A DNA stretch of 64,000 bases from a virus: the IMG/VR virus record IMGVR_UViG_3300046542_000291, positions 115,641-179,640 of that record; one strand, 5' to 3'. Of this stretch, positions 15,046-22,726 are shown one piece after another. Each line of letters starts with the position of its first letter. The stretch's first letter is position 1. Below the pieces are notes generated by a model. The model was not told where the DNA came from. It ran no database searches and worked only from the letters and a program-made list of their open reading frames with translations. Made by a program: the position numbers and the translations under genes.

Positions 15046-16161
15046 TTAGAAGCCAATGCCGTGTTGCTTACGCGATGCCTCTTTCGACATGTCGTAATTC
15101 AGTGCTTCGGCCAATGTCAAACCAGAGTTGATCTCTTGTGGAGTCAGATCAACGGAAGGCAAGCTCATGACTGTGCGTAGAGAAGCGACTTGATCCGCAT
15201 TCAAACTACGGAACTCCAGAACCTTGAACATACGACCCGGTCGCAGCAAAGCCTCATCGACTTTACGAACACTCGACAGGTTAGTCGAAATGATGATCTT
15301 GGATTCTCGGCTGGCGATACCCGACGTAGCGTTGAGCAGTGCCTGCATGCCGCTGTTACCATCGTCACGCTTGGCCACGAGCAAGTCGGAGTCTTCAGTG
15401 ATCATGGTCGAACCGAACGGCAGCTCACGAATGAAGTCAGCCAATGATGGATCGGCCAGTACGTCAGAACGGTCAGCCAGGTAAGTGTTATCGCCCCAAC
15501 CACGGTGCCGCATCATTTCCATGATGAACGAAGACTTACCGGTGCCTGGAGGACCGAGCAGCAACAGCACGTTGCTCTTCGATTTCATGAACGCATCCCA
15601 CACTTGCGCGGGCGTTTGATCCAGGTACGGGTAGAGGAAGGCGATATCATTCACCACATCACGCGGTGGAACGAGTTCTTTGTAAGATGTCAACACACCT
15701 TGGCGGTAACGCAGACGGTTGATGATGGCCGGGAATTCGTTGGTGAAGACTTTCTCGAACATCTGTTTCATGGACGCATTCAACAACTGCGAACCACGTA
15801 CTTCGTATGCCAGGGTTGATACCGTGAATCCCACACGTTCCAAAGTACCCACGAGCGTGTCGCCTTCCAGCAACAGCCAGGTGTTACCTGGAGCCATAAC
15901 CCCGGTCAGACCGAGTTCAGGTAAAACAATGTTCTCAATAGCATCACGGGTCTTCTCATTGAAGTCCTTGTCGCCATGGGTTGTGTAAACGTTCAGCACT
16001 TCACGATACGTTTTCAGACCCTGTTCAAACAGGAAAGTCTTGGCTACGCTGAAGCCGCGACTGTACGACTTATCTGCGGCCAGCATTGCTAACTGCAGCT
16101 TTACGTAATCACGAGCAACTGGCAACATGCTTTCCGGGAAAGCGTCTTTATAGTGCGACAT
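15046..16161 (-). CDS. AAA+ ATPase
   Basis: The 371-residue product has a C-terminal AAA+ module: Walker A GPPGTGKSS at about residues 203-211, Walker B STMITEDSDLL, a sensor-like IIISTNLS and the RPGRM arginine box after DEALL, as in Bcs1/FtsH-type AAA proteins. The first 200 residues are a family-specific domain that probably recognises a substrate. AAA+ proteins of this kind remodel or unfold protein complexes. I start it at 16161 (MSHYKDAFPE) behind CAGGAATACCC. It stands alone between terminators, so it is probably controlled separately. The target is unknown; phiKZ-related phages carry such ATPases. Confidence 0.88.
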   Translation of the reverse strand: MSHYKDAFPESMLPVARDYVKLQLAMLAADKSYSRGFSVAKTFLFEQGLKTYREVLNVYTTHGDKDFNEKTRDAIENIVLPELGLTGVMAPGNTWLLLEGDTLVGTLERVGFTVSTLAYEVRGSQLLNASMKQMFEKVFTNEFPAIINRLRYRQGVLTSYKELVPPRDVVNDIAFLYPYLDQTPAQVWDAFMKSKSNVLLLLGPPGTGKSSFIMEMMRHRGWGDNTYLADRSDVLADPSLADFIRELPFGSTMITEDSDLLVAKRDDGNSGMQALLNATSGIASRESKIIISTNLSSVRKVDEALLRPGRMFKVLEFRSLNADQVASLRTVMSLPSVDLTPQEINSGLTLAEALNYDMSKEASRKQHGIGF

Positions 16162-16191
16162 GGGTATTCCTGTTTTCAAAAGATGGCATAG

Positions 16192-16212
16192 GCCCTCCCA
16201 AAGCGGGAGGGC
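16192..16212 (-). terminator. GCCCTCCC/GGGAGGGC terminator
   Basis: Perfect 8-base stem with loop AAAGC, flanked by CATA and TTTATG arms, directly after the stop of the 53-residue gene at 16222-16383. Confidence 0.8.
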
Positions 16213-16221
16213 TTTATGTTG

Positions 16222-16383
16222 TTACAGAGCTTGGATCTCTTTGTAGATGATCTGGCGTTCTTCCGCCCGTTCCATCCCCAGGGTGATCTTTTTGTTTTTA
16301 CGACCAGGGGAGCATTGGGACATCGCCCGTTTGCCCCAGTAATCGTACCCACAACCCTTGCTACCACGAATCGATCTTGCCAC
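16222..16383 (-). CDS. Small 53-residue basic protein with GTG start
   Basis: Reads GTG then ARSIRGSKGCGYDYWGKRAM to KEIQAL, with GGGGTAATAAAC before the start. Small phage proteins with a GCGYDYW..KR and PGRK..KK..T..ER pattern are common in other phages, which supports a real gene; I do not know a function for them. It is Arg/Lys-rich with two cysteines and a helical end. It follows the tiny gene at 16389-16445 by five bases and ends at a terminator. Another longer frame in this region lacks a binding site. Confidence 0.72.
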   Translation of the reverse strand: MARSIRGSKGCGYDYWGKRAMSQCSPGRKNKKITLGMERAEERQIIYKEIQAL

Positions 16384-16388
16384 GTTTA

Positions 16389-16445
16389 TTACCCCTTCGG
16401 GTTAACCTTATAAAACCGTGGCCAAACTTGATAATAAATAGGCAT
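16389..16445 (-). CDS. Possible 18-residue mini-gene or leader peptide
   Basis: ATG at 16445 with a strong AAGGAG seven bases upstream opens an 18-codon frame, MPIYYQVWPRFYKVNPKG. It ends five bases before the GTG of the 53-residue gene, and its last codons contain that gene's GGGG binding site. The peptide is rich in aromatic residues. It could be a regulatory leader that couples translation of the GTG-started gene, or a chance frame. The strong site argues for translation. Confidence 0.45.
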   Translation of the reverse strand: MPIYYQVWPRFYKVNPKG

Positions 16446-16455
16446 CGCCTACTCC

Positions 16456-16794
16456 TTAAGTATTGATACCAGCAATGTTCCAGATCTGAACGATAATCCC
16501 CGGGGGACTATTGATCATATCAACAACCTCACCTTCAACTGGCGCTGCGTAGAATGGGATCACATCCCCTTCCTCGTCTACGATGCGATAACCCTTACCG
16601 TCGTCGCTACGGGAGTCAGTAGCCGAAAGCATCAGATTGACGCCCATGGACAGACCCTGGTTAAAGAGGGCGTAGTCCCGTTCTGTCCAACCGTACAACT
16701 CACCAGCGGTCCGCTGGAAAGCCATACGATCTTTCATCCATTCGCCCATCATCTCAGCGAACTTCATTCGTGATTCGTTAGTTGCCACTGCCAT
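16456..16794 (-). CDS. Unknown 112-residue protein
   Basis: MAVATNESRMKFAEMMGEWM; the start lies inside the end of the upstream gene (17-base overlap) with AAAAGGAGAA before it. The first half is helical, the second half beta, ending QIWNIAGINT. It has no cysteines and no enzyme motif. It precedes the mini-gene and the 53-residue gene in one short operon with the gene at 16778-16987. Function not recognised. Confidence 0.78.
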   Translation of the reverse strand: MAVATNESRMKFAEMMGEWMKDRMAFQRTAGELYGWTERDYALFNQGLSMGVNLMLSATDSRSDDGKGYRIVDEEGDVIPFYAAPVEGEVVDMINSPPGIIVQIWNIAGINT

Positions 16795-16987
16795 CGGAGT
16801 TCTCCTTTTTAGGCACCCAGCGAGTAGGGCGCGCCATCAATGCTTTTAACGCAGGGTTAGGCTGTTGATCTTTACTTTCCTCCAGTAACTCAGTGAGTGC
16901 GTCAAACGCGGGAGCCGGCAGGATGATTTTGTTATTCACCATTTGCCGTTTCAAGATCTCTACTTCTTCAGCCGTAATAACTGCCAT
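16778..16987 (-). CDS. Unknown 69-residue protein
   Basis: I begin it at 16987 (MAVITAEEVEILKRQMVNNK), where AAAAGGAAG lies upstream; the 13 extra codons possible before it run across the binding site. The protein is a short helical domain followed by a polar, probably flexible tail (RWVPKKENSDGSGN). It leads the unit 16987 down to 16222, beginning after the hairpin at 17013-17033. No family recognised. Confidence 0.72.
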   Translation of the reverse strand: MAVITAEEVEILKRQMVNNKIILPAPAFDALTELLEESKDQQPNPALKALMARPTRWVPKKENSDGSGN

Positions 16988-17012
16988 AGCTTCTTCCTTT
17001 TCAGTTGAAAAT

Positions 17013-17033
17013 CTTACAGATAGCATCTGTAAG
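17013..17033 (-). terminator. CTTACAGAT/ATCTGTAAG terminator
   Basis: Perfect 9-base stem with a three-base loop, 20 bases after the stop of the gene at 17054-17521. On the minus strand it is directly followed by ATTTTCAAC, a short U-run, so it fits an intrinsic terminator. It is AT-richer than the usual GC hairpins here. Confidence 0.65.
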
Positions 17034-17053
17034 TATTGTATCGAGGTAACTAC

Positions 17054-17521
17054 CTACCACACGTCTTCTGAGAAAAGTGTGTGGGGACGACCAACCCCAT
17101 CAAGGAGCTGTCCGTTTTCTTTGGCCATGATGTAAGCTGTGCTGCGATCCAGGAAGTTACCGTATTGATCGATAAAGCCCTGCTCGTAGTTCTTGGCCTC
17201 ATCATGGTCACATGTTCGGGCGTAGTGATGTAGTACGTCCAATCCACCGACCGAATCAATCTGCATGTTCATGACTACACAGTAATGGCGCATGCCAGTA
17301 ACAATATAATCACCGTAACGGTTTGCGGCACAAACCACACGCCGTGGAGTTTTGAAATGCTCCCAACGCCACTGCTGTTCCTCCTCCATCCAGTAGCGTT
17401 CGTGGTGAAGCTCTTTGAAGCGGGCCACGCTTGCTGCGATATCTTTCAGATACTGCTTGAGCATCTGTGCCTTCTTCCGGGCAGATATTCGACGAGGTGG
17501 TTTAGGCAAGCCGGATTCCAT
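17054..17521 (-). CDS. Conserved phage protein, function unknown (155 residues)
   Basis: After a basic helical start (PKPPRRISARKKAQMLKQYL) the protein carries a pattern found in many large phages: VVCAANRYGDYIVTGMRHYC, then EQGFIDQYGNFLDRSTAYIM, then KENGQLLD. In those proteins the motif order AA.R...G.I..G.RH...GF....G.F..R..A...A...GQ is constant, which suggests a conserved enzyme-like fold with a His and an Arg at fixed places. I know no established function. The start overlaps the upstream gene by 20 bases. Confidence 0.8.
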   Translation of the reverse strand: MESGLPKPPRRISARKKAQMLKQYLKDIAASVARFKELHHERYWMEEEQQWRWEHFKTPRRVVCAANRYGDYIVTGMRHYCVVMNMQIDSVGGLDVLHHYARTCDHDEAKNYEQGFIDQYGNFLDRSTAYIMAKENGQLLDGVGRPHTLFSEDVW

Positions 17522-17771
17522 TTACATAAAACCTTTCGTAGTTGCTATCGAAATGACGCATGTAAGAAATCTCATTGGCCTTAACCCCAAAGCTTCCTTC
17601 ACGTCCCTCATGGTGCACATCCAGGCGGAAGGTCCCGCCTGGCTTATGTACCTGTTTGATAATCAGCTCGTCACCGAACCGACAGAAATCACCACCCGGC
17701 GAATCACCAGAGGGACCTTCCGAGATATCGGTTATTGCAAAGACTCGCTGGCCAGGCTCGTAGTTGGGCAT
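17502..17771 (-). CDS. Unknown 89-residue SH3-like protein
   Basis: MPNYEPGQRVFAITDISEGP; a glycine-rich all-beta pattern (GQRVFAITD..., GDELIIKQVHKPGGTFRLDV) resembles small SH3-like barrels, which in phages often bind nucleic acid or protein peptides, but the similarity is only by eye. It overlaps both neighbours (40 bases with the gene upstream, 20 with the gene downstream), so the three are probably translated together. Function unknown. Confidence 0.72.
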   Translation of the reverse strand: MPNYEPGQRVFAITDISEGPSGDSPGGDFCRFGDELIIKQVHKPGGTFRLDVHHEGREGSFGVKANEISYMRHFDSNYERFYVNGIRLA

Positions 17772-18166
17772 TTCTTCTTCCCTTCACATGCAGGTTCAGG
17801 ACGGGGGATAAGGATGATCTCATCCAGGTTCGTACGGTAACGGATAAACCAGGCACCCTTCCATTCCACAGCTGCATCAACCATTGTCCAGGTATCGCCA
17901 GCCCTTTCCAGGTTAACGGAAACCAGCTCGCCCATGTGTTCCATGTCGTGGGCGATAATCTGTATTGCTTCAACAAGGGGCGTGCCGACAATAAAGTGTT
18001 CTGTGGGGATGGCATTGAGCATGATCGTTTGATTGGGGAGATCAGGTGAAACCAACCCAATCTTCAAAGCCGTCAGGCTGTTGTTGAACTCGGTCAACGG
18101 GTACTTCAGCATGGAGACGGCGGAAGACCGAAAGTGCTTTCCTTCAAAAGAGAAGAAACGACTCAT
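17732..18166 (-). CDS. Unknown 144-residue protein
   Basis: MSRFFSFEGKHFRSSAVSML; begins inside the stop of the upstream gene (ATGA) and overlaps the next by 40 bases. Alternating strands and a central helix (LVEAIQIIAHDMEHMGELV) look like a small alpha/beta domain. The C-terminus is polar (PACEGKKKCPTTSLASE) with two cysteines. No family recognised. Confidence 0.75.
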   Translation of the reverse strand: MSRFFSFEGKHFRSSAVSMLKYPLTEFNNSLTALKIGLVSPDLPNQTIMLNAIPTEHFIVGTPLVEAIQIIAHDMEHMGELVSVNLERAGDTWTMVDAAVEWKGAWFIRYRTNLDEIILIPRPEPACEGKKKCPTTSLASESLQ

Positions 18167-19107
18167 TGTTGATCAAACTCCTTTGCCTTGATGGTAATTG
18201 AGAAGCAGGTGAAGGCACACGTGCCGTGTCCGCGAGTAGCGCAGGTAGCTCGAGCATAACCAGCTGCCTCAATAGCTGCCACCCACATGTCCTTGCTTGC
18301 CTTGCGCATCACACCGGCCAATGAGATGGTGATCGTCTCACCATGACCATGTCGCGTCGAGATTACCTTCTGACCCGCCCCGGTAATGGAGTCAACTGGT
18401 TGGAGAGAAATGAACTTCAGTTCGTTGTGGAAGTAATCATGGACTTCGCACAGCTCCAGGATGAACACGCCATCCAGTACATGGAGCTCAGGAGCGTAGT
18501 TCAAGAACGACACAACGGCAGACGATCCAAAATACGGGGAATCCACTGCCTGTGAACCATAGGGAGCGATGGTTTGAAGTAGAGCAGCATCAGCGGACCC
18601 AGTCAGGTATGACGGAGTTGGAGTAGCCTGTCCCAGGTAATCCCCCCAGCTCGTTTTGACTGCCGGGATGAAGACAGGTGGTTTGCTAGTAGCCACACTG
18701 CTGTTTTCACCAAGGGTAACAAGTGACAGTGCCTTGCCTTCCCAAACCATGCTGATCGAGATGGGTGCGACACCGGACTCGATGGGAACGATGTGGATAG
18801 TGTCAGGTTGGAAGTACACCTGCCGGGAAGAAAGCCAAGGCAGCAATTGCCACAAGCAATCATTCAGCTGTTCGGTGGCGAGGAGTTGTGCCCGATAACC
18901 CTGGCTATCCAACTCGCTTGGCAATTCACTGTTGGGCTGGGTAACGTAGAACTTGGTGTTGTCCCGCTCGCTGCTGCTCACCGAGACAGACCACAACCCC
19001 GAATAATCCGACAGGAACACCATCTCAGCATCACGTTGATAAACGCGGTGCCCTTGGCCAGCGGATTCATCGGGGGAATTTACAAAACCATCATCAGTAA
19101 GTTTCAT
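18163..19107 (-). CDS. Unknown 314-residue beta-rich protein
   Basis: I start it at 19107 (MKLTDDGFVNSPDESAGQGH) behind GAAGGTACCC. The product is largely beta (FLSDYSGLWSVSVSSSERDN; SISMVWEGKALSLVTLGE) with a C-terminal GHGTCAFTCFSITIKAKEF. There is no signal peptide or membrane segment. It follows the QueC-like gene by eight bases in one unit, so it may be co-expressed with it. No motif suggests a catalytic role; function unknown. Confidence 0.78.
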   Translation of the reverse strand: MKLTDDGFVNSPDESAGQGHRVYQRDAEMVFLSDYSGLWSVSVSSSERDNTKFYVTQPNSELPSELDSQGYRAQLLATEQLNDCLWQLLPWLSSRQVYFQPDTIHIVPIESGVAPISISMVWEGKALSLVTLGENSSVATSKPPVFIPAVKTSWGDYLGQATPTPSYLTGSADAALLQTIAPYGSQAVDSPYFGSSAVVSFLNYAPELHVLDGVFILELCEVHDYFHNELKFISLQPVDSITGAGQKVISTRHGHGETITISLAGVMRKASKDMWVAAIEAAGYARATCATRGHGTCAFTCFSITIKAKEFDQQ

Positions 19108-19115
19108 GGGTACCT

Positions 19116-19835
19116 TCAATATTTACAATGAGTTCGGACAAGATTGACAGCTTTGTAAGCGTTGCCATACTCAGGTTCTGAAGCGAGTCTTGCTTTTAAT
19201 TCGCGTGCATCTTGAAGACGCTTGGTAAAGACAGTGATCCCCATGTTCGTTTTGAAGCGAGCCAAAGACTCCTTCATTAATGTGCATGGTTTACACTTAC
19301 CACAATAAACATGCTCGTCGGTGGGTTGTTCACAGATCCACAGCGAGTCGAGCAAACGCAGGTCGAGTTCGTTTAAGAGGTCAACCTTGCTATAATCAAT
19401 GATCGGGAACTTTAACGGAACCGGCGTACCCCACTTGGCGATCTTCTGCATACGGAGCCAGATTTCTTCCATGTCGGGTAGATGTCGACAGAACGAACCA
19501 TCATTAGCTACATAACCGATCTGTAGTTCACTATGTCGATTAGGGTCGAGCGCAGCTAAGGCCGCCGTCATCCAAGCAATAGGCTGAGCCCACTTGGTGC
19601 CTTCATGAGTAATGTTGATGGGGTTAGCGTTATCCCACTCACCGTGAACTTTGTGCATTCGGGTGGCATTGAAGTGGTCGATGATCTTGGTACGAGCTTC
19701 CCGCTCCAAAATGATCTTCGTTGGATGCTGGTTACTCGACCCATACAACACGTCACAAGCGCCAACATCCAATTGCTTTTGCAGCATAACAGTGGAATCT
19801 AATCCACCTGAGAATAAGAGAAGCGGGATTGCCAT
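19116..19835 (-). CDS. QueC-like PP-loop enzyme (7-cyano-7-deazaguanine synthase family)
   Basis: The 239-residue product has the PP-loop signature LLLFSGGLDSTV (residues 6-16), which binds ATP for adenylation, and a C-terminal zinc site C-x9-C-x2-C-x2-C (WICEQ...YCGKCKPC), both as in QueC, the enzyme that turns 7-carboxy-7-deazaguanine into preQ0. Phages use preQ0 to modify guanine in their DNA. No queD, queE, folE or dpdA partner lies in this window, and the substrate loop (YGSSNQHPTKIILEREARTK) differs from classical QueC, so a different amide- or nitrile-forming reaction is possible. It overlaps the stop of the gene upstream (TAATG). Confidence 0.82.
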   Translation of the reverse strand: MAIPLLLFSGGLDSTVMLQKQLDVGACDVLYGSSNQHPTKIILEREARTKIIDHFNATRMHKVHGEWDNANPINITHEGTKWAQPIAWMTAALAALDPNRHSELQIGYVANDGSFCRHLPDMEEIWLRMQKIAKWGTPVPLKFPIIDYSKVDLLNELDLRLLDSLWICEQPTDEHVYCGKCKPCTLMKESLARFKTNMGITVFTKRLQDARELKARLASEPEYGNAYKAVNLVRTHCKY

Positions 19836-20257
19836 TACTCGTTCCTTACAAATTCCAGAGCCTTCAACTGGGTGAAGTCTGGAATCAGGTTCGTGGTGTA
19901 GTTGATACGCCAGAAACCATTGTCCATCTTATCCAGTTGGAAGGTGTCACGTTCAGGTGAAAGGTTGACTCCGGTGATCATGCGACACATAAGCTCATCA
20001 CCTTGGCCAATGAAGTCCAAACCACAATGTGCGGCATCGGCCACACGGTGGATAACGATAGCGTCCAGATGAGCCAAGTCCGAGATCACCGATTCGGTGT
20101 AGAACATCTTCCACGTCCCGTCTCGCTGGAGGTCCAAGTATAATGAAGCTGGAGCATTTGGATTTGGGTTAACCTTGATGCTACTCAAGATCAACTCTTT
20201 GTCCAAACCAACCAGCTTAATGCTGCTCTTGAGTTGGACTTGTTTCTTCTTAGCCAT
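19835..20257 (-). CDS. Unknown 140-residue protein with internal repeat
   Basis: MAKKKQVQLKSSIKLVGLDK, the first gene after the promoter at 20294-20301. It contains two similar halves: DGTWKMFYTESVISDLAHLD and NGFWRINYTTNLIPDFTQLK, each preceded by a strand with LxLD/FQLD, indicating an internal duplication of a unit of about 65 residues. The N-terminus is basic. It is coupled to the QueC-like gene by TAATG. Function not recognised. Confidence 0.78.
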   Translation of the reverse strand: MAKKKQVQLKSSIKLVGLDKELILSSIKVNPNPNAPASLYLDLQRDGTWKMFYTESVISDLAHLDAIVIHRVADAAHCGLDFIGQGDELMCRMITGVNLSPERDTFQLDKMDNGFWRINYTTNLIPDFTQLKALEFVRNE

Positions 20258-20293
20258 GTAGAACGCCTTTTGTTTGGATTAGGGTACATCCAT

Positions 20294-20301
20294 GTAATGT
20301 A
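20294..20301 (-). promoter_or_regulatory. TACATTAC early-type promoter
   Basis: On the minus strand: AAGTCTACATTACATGG, a one-base variant of TATATTAC, preceded by an AT-rich stretch. It lies 37 bases before the gene at 19835-20257 and would drive it and the QueC-like gene. Confidence 0.65.
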
Positions 20302-20405
20302 GACTTGAAATAAAATACAGTGTACGGCATAACAGGCATCCTAGTGGACACCTGTTATTGGAATAGGGCCGCCTCCCGAAGGAGAAGGCTTTTGGACAAG
20401 GTACC

Positions 20406-20506
20406 GTAGTTGGACAAAGCTAGCCTCGCGGCTATCTGGCTTTACACCGTCCCGTCTGTTACCGACTGGATCACCCCCTTATGAGCTGCGCATTCGCGCG
20501 AACTAC
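20406..20506. ncRNA. Possible structured RNA, strand uncertain
   Basis: About 100 bases closed by GTAGTT/AACTAC. Inside lies a hairpin AAAGC-TAGCC-TCGC-GGCTA with a four-base bulge before the closing GCTTT, and near the other end GCGC-ATTC-GCGC. Stems are consistent on either strand. It is not a canonical tRNA: there is no T-loop and no acceptor stem of seven pairs. This is inference from pairing alone. Confidence 0.35.
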
Positions 20507-20512
20507 CTCGTC

Positions 20513-20520
20513 TATATTAT
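20513..20520 (+). promoter_or_regulatory. TATATTAT promoter-like site for the helicase unit
   Basis: CTATATTATTGC on the plus strand differs in one base from the TATATTAC core and lies 80 bases before the helicase start. It is the only such site on the plus strand upstream of the 20600-24946 unit. Confidence 0.5.
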
Positions 20521-20599
20521 TGCATGCAGAGTATTTCCTTTCCCTTTAGTCAAAACGCTAATCTTATGACTTTCGACAAATCCCATTGGAACTCTTACT

Positions 20600-22717
20600 A
20601 TGCAAAGCTATTTCAGGAAACTACTTGGCATGGTCCAAGCCAAGGAGACCGCCACGGAAATTGTCATCACTGGCATTGACGGCGTTAGCCTGGTTAGGGA
20701 CATCACGAAATACTGGAAGACCAGTCGTATCGCTGCAAACATGTTCAACCGAGTATCGAAGTCGGAGATCAGCTTCTATAAGTACTTCGGCCCAGACTTC
20801 CTGTACGTTCTCACGAGCGTACTGCAATACCGTTCCCGTTACATCTCTGTTCGTACAGCTACGGCTATTCGTCAGGCTCTCTTGGAATCCACCTACCTTG
20901 GTAAGGCTTTCGAAGAAACAGATCCAAACGCTCCTGGGCGTCTTGACTTCAGCATGATCCCTAAGCTGACGTTCACCCCTGATCGCGATCAAATGGCGTA
21001 CTTCAAAGACTACAACCATCGTCTGGACAAGTTCAACCTCCGTGGTGACTTGTGCCATGCTGACCCAGGTACGGGTAAGACCTACATGGGCATGATGATT
21101 GCGGAGATGTTGCATGCCGAAGTCATTGTTGTCTTCTGTGAGAAGCGTGCAGTAGAGCTGGTGTGGGAAGACTCGACCCACGAGATGTACAAAGAGCAGC
21201 CTACAATGTGGCACAGCTTTGAAGGGAAGCCTTACAACGGTGAGCGTGTGGTGATTTGCCATTACGCTTGGCTAGGCCACTTCCTCAACCTGATCCAGAC
21301 AGGGGTGTTCAAAGACAAGAACGTGGTAACCATTCTCGATGAATGCCACAACATGAACGATCCGAAGTCCATGCAGACTCAGTTGTATCTGTCTTGCGTT
21401 CGGGCTATCGATTGCGACAACAACCTGCTGATGTCTGGTACTCCAGTGAAAGCACTGGGCTCTGAACTGATCACGTTGATGGCCGTTGCTGACCGTACGT
21501 TCACCCCACCGGTAGAAGAGCGGTTCCGTCAGATGTACGGCAAGGAAGCTTCTAAAGGTTTGGACATCATCCGTCACCGAATGGGCTTCATGTCTTTCCG
21601 GATTGTGAAGACGGAAGAGTCCACTGGCCTCAAGCCACCGATCATGAAACCTTACCCAGTTAAGATCCCAAATGGTGCTGACTTTACGTTGCCTGCCATT
21701 AAGATCGATATGGAGAAGTTCATTCGGGAACGGGTAGCCTATTATAAGCAGCGTCGTCCTCAAGATGAAGCGTTCTGGAAACAGTGCTTGCAACACCACG
21801 TCGAGACGATCCGTACCAAAGAACAACATGCTGCTTATAAAGAGTATCTGCGTGTTCTGGAGATCGTGAAGCGTAACCCAGATCCACGTTACGTTGGTGA
21901 AGAGATCAAGGCCACCAACAAATACGAGAAGGAAGTCTTTGGTCCGTCACTCCCACAGAAATGGATTCACCAGTTCCGTGATGTGAAGTCGGTTATCAAA
22001 TACACCATGCTCAAGATTCAAGGTGAGTGCCTCGGTCGTGTGTTGGGTGGTAAGCGTATTGAGTGTCACGTAGCAATGGTTCCATACATCGACTGGGTTG
22101 GTGTGGTTGAATCCACCCACAAGAAGACGATCATGTTTACCTCGTTCGTGGAAGCTCTGGAAACAGCAGAGCAGCACGTAGCGAAGTTGGGGATGAAGCC
22201 GATTGCTGTTTACGGTAAGACCTCGAATGAACTGGCTTCTATTGTTGACCGGTTCGATAAGCAGAAGGAACTTAATCCACTGCTGGCTACCTACGCCTCC
22301 CTGGCCACCGCTGTTCGCTTGGTAATGGCGGACACCATGTTGTTGGTGAACTCGCCATTCCGTTCGTATATCCTCGAACAAGCTATCGCCCGTATCTACC
22401 GTAAAGGTCAAGACTCACAAACCGTGGTCTACACCGTGACGTTGGATACAGGGGACATTCCAAACATTTCCACTCGGTCTGCAGACATCTTGGCTTGGTC
22501 TCAAGCCCAGGTAGAAGCCATCACTGGTGTGAAGTCTCCCTTCGAGACAAAGGAAGCTTTCGAACACTTCGTTTCGACTAACCCGCAAGAGTTTGACGAA
22601 AACAAAATCATGCACGGCGTTCTGCAACAAGCGTTCGAACGTTACGATATCACCATTGCAGCCGAGAACTTTAAGAACCCGACTGTAAAACCCTTCGTCC
22701 CAGCGTGGATGAGATAG
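20600..22717 (+). CDS. SF2 (SNF2-like) helicase
   Basis: DNA helicase or translocase of superfamily 2. The 705-residue product has Walker A ADPGTGKTY near residue 156, a DECH box (TILDECHN) near 247, motif III LMSGTPVKA, and motif VI QAIARIYRKGQ near 595, as in the SNF2/UvsW group. A family-specific N-terminal 140 residues precede the motor. phiKZ-related phages carry homologous SF2 helicases. It is the first gene of a plus-strand run that continues into two probable virion genes. The ribosome binding site before ATG 20600 is weak (TTGGAA). Roles in replication-fork remodelling or transcription are inferences. Confidence 0.9.
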   Translation: MQSYFRKLLGMVQAKETATEIVITGIDGVSLVRDITKYWKTSRIAANMFNRVSKSEISFYKYFGPDFLYVLTSVLQYRSRYISVRTATAIRQALLESTYLGKAFEETDPNAPGRLDFSMIPKLTFTPDRDQMAYFKDYNHRLDKFNLRGDLCHADPGTGKTYMGMMIAEMLHAEVIVVFCEKRAVELVWEDSTHEMYKEQPTMWHSFEGKPYNGERVVICHYAWLGHFLNLIQTGVFKDKNVVTILDECHNMNDPKSMQTQLYLSCVRAIDCDNNLLMSGTPVKALGSELITLMAVADRTFTPPVEERFRQMYGKEASKGLDIIRHRMGFMSFRIVKTEESTGLKPPIMKPYPVKIPNGADFTLPAIKIDMEKFIRERVAYYKQRRPQDEAFWKQCLQHHVETIRTKEQHAAYKEYLRVLEIVKRNPDPRYVGEEIKATNKYEKEVFGPSLPQKWIHQFRDVKSVIKYTMLKIQGECLGRVLGGKRIECHVAMVPYIDWVGVVESTHKKTIMFTSFVEALETAEQHVAKLGMKPIAVYGKTSNELASIVDRFDKQKELNPLLATYASLATAVRLVMADTMLLVNSPFRSYILEQAIARIYRKGQDSQTVVYTVTLDTGDIPNISTRSADILAWSQAQVEAITGVKSPFETKEAFEHFVSTNPQEFDENKIMHGVLQQAFERYDITIAAENFKNPTVKPFVPAWMR

Positions 22718-22726
22718 GAGCTTTAG

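Larger units (their letters stand above)
20302..20599. other. Gene-free divergent region with hairpins
   Basis: Together with the promoter at 20294 this is the only gene-free stretch above 300 bases (20258-20599). From left to right it contains a perfect ATAACAGG/CCTGTTAT hairpin (20329-20358), an imperfect GC hairpin followed by TTTT on the plus strand (20368-20392), a possible structured RNA (20406-20506) and a plus-strand promoter-like TATATTAT (20513-20520). No frame with a ribosome binding site was found in it. Confidence 0.7.

Noticed and set aside
16176-16367. 63-codon frame overlapping the 53-residue gene
   Set aside because: It runs through the terminator and lacks a binding site, while the other frame has one and a recognisable phage pattern.
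20406-20506. Possible tRNA in the gene-free region
   Set aside because: A CTCATAA-like stretch and a closed stem suggested a tRNA, but there is no T-loop, no seven-pair acceptor stem and no matching anticodon stem. Kept only as a possible unclassified structured RNA.
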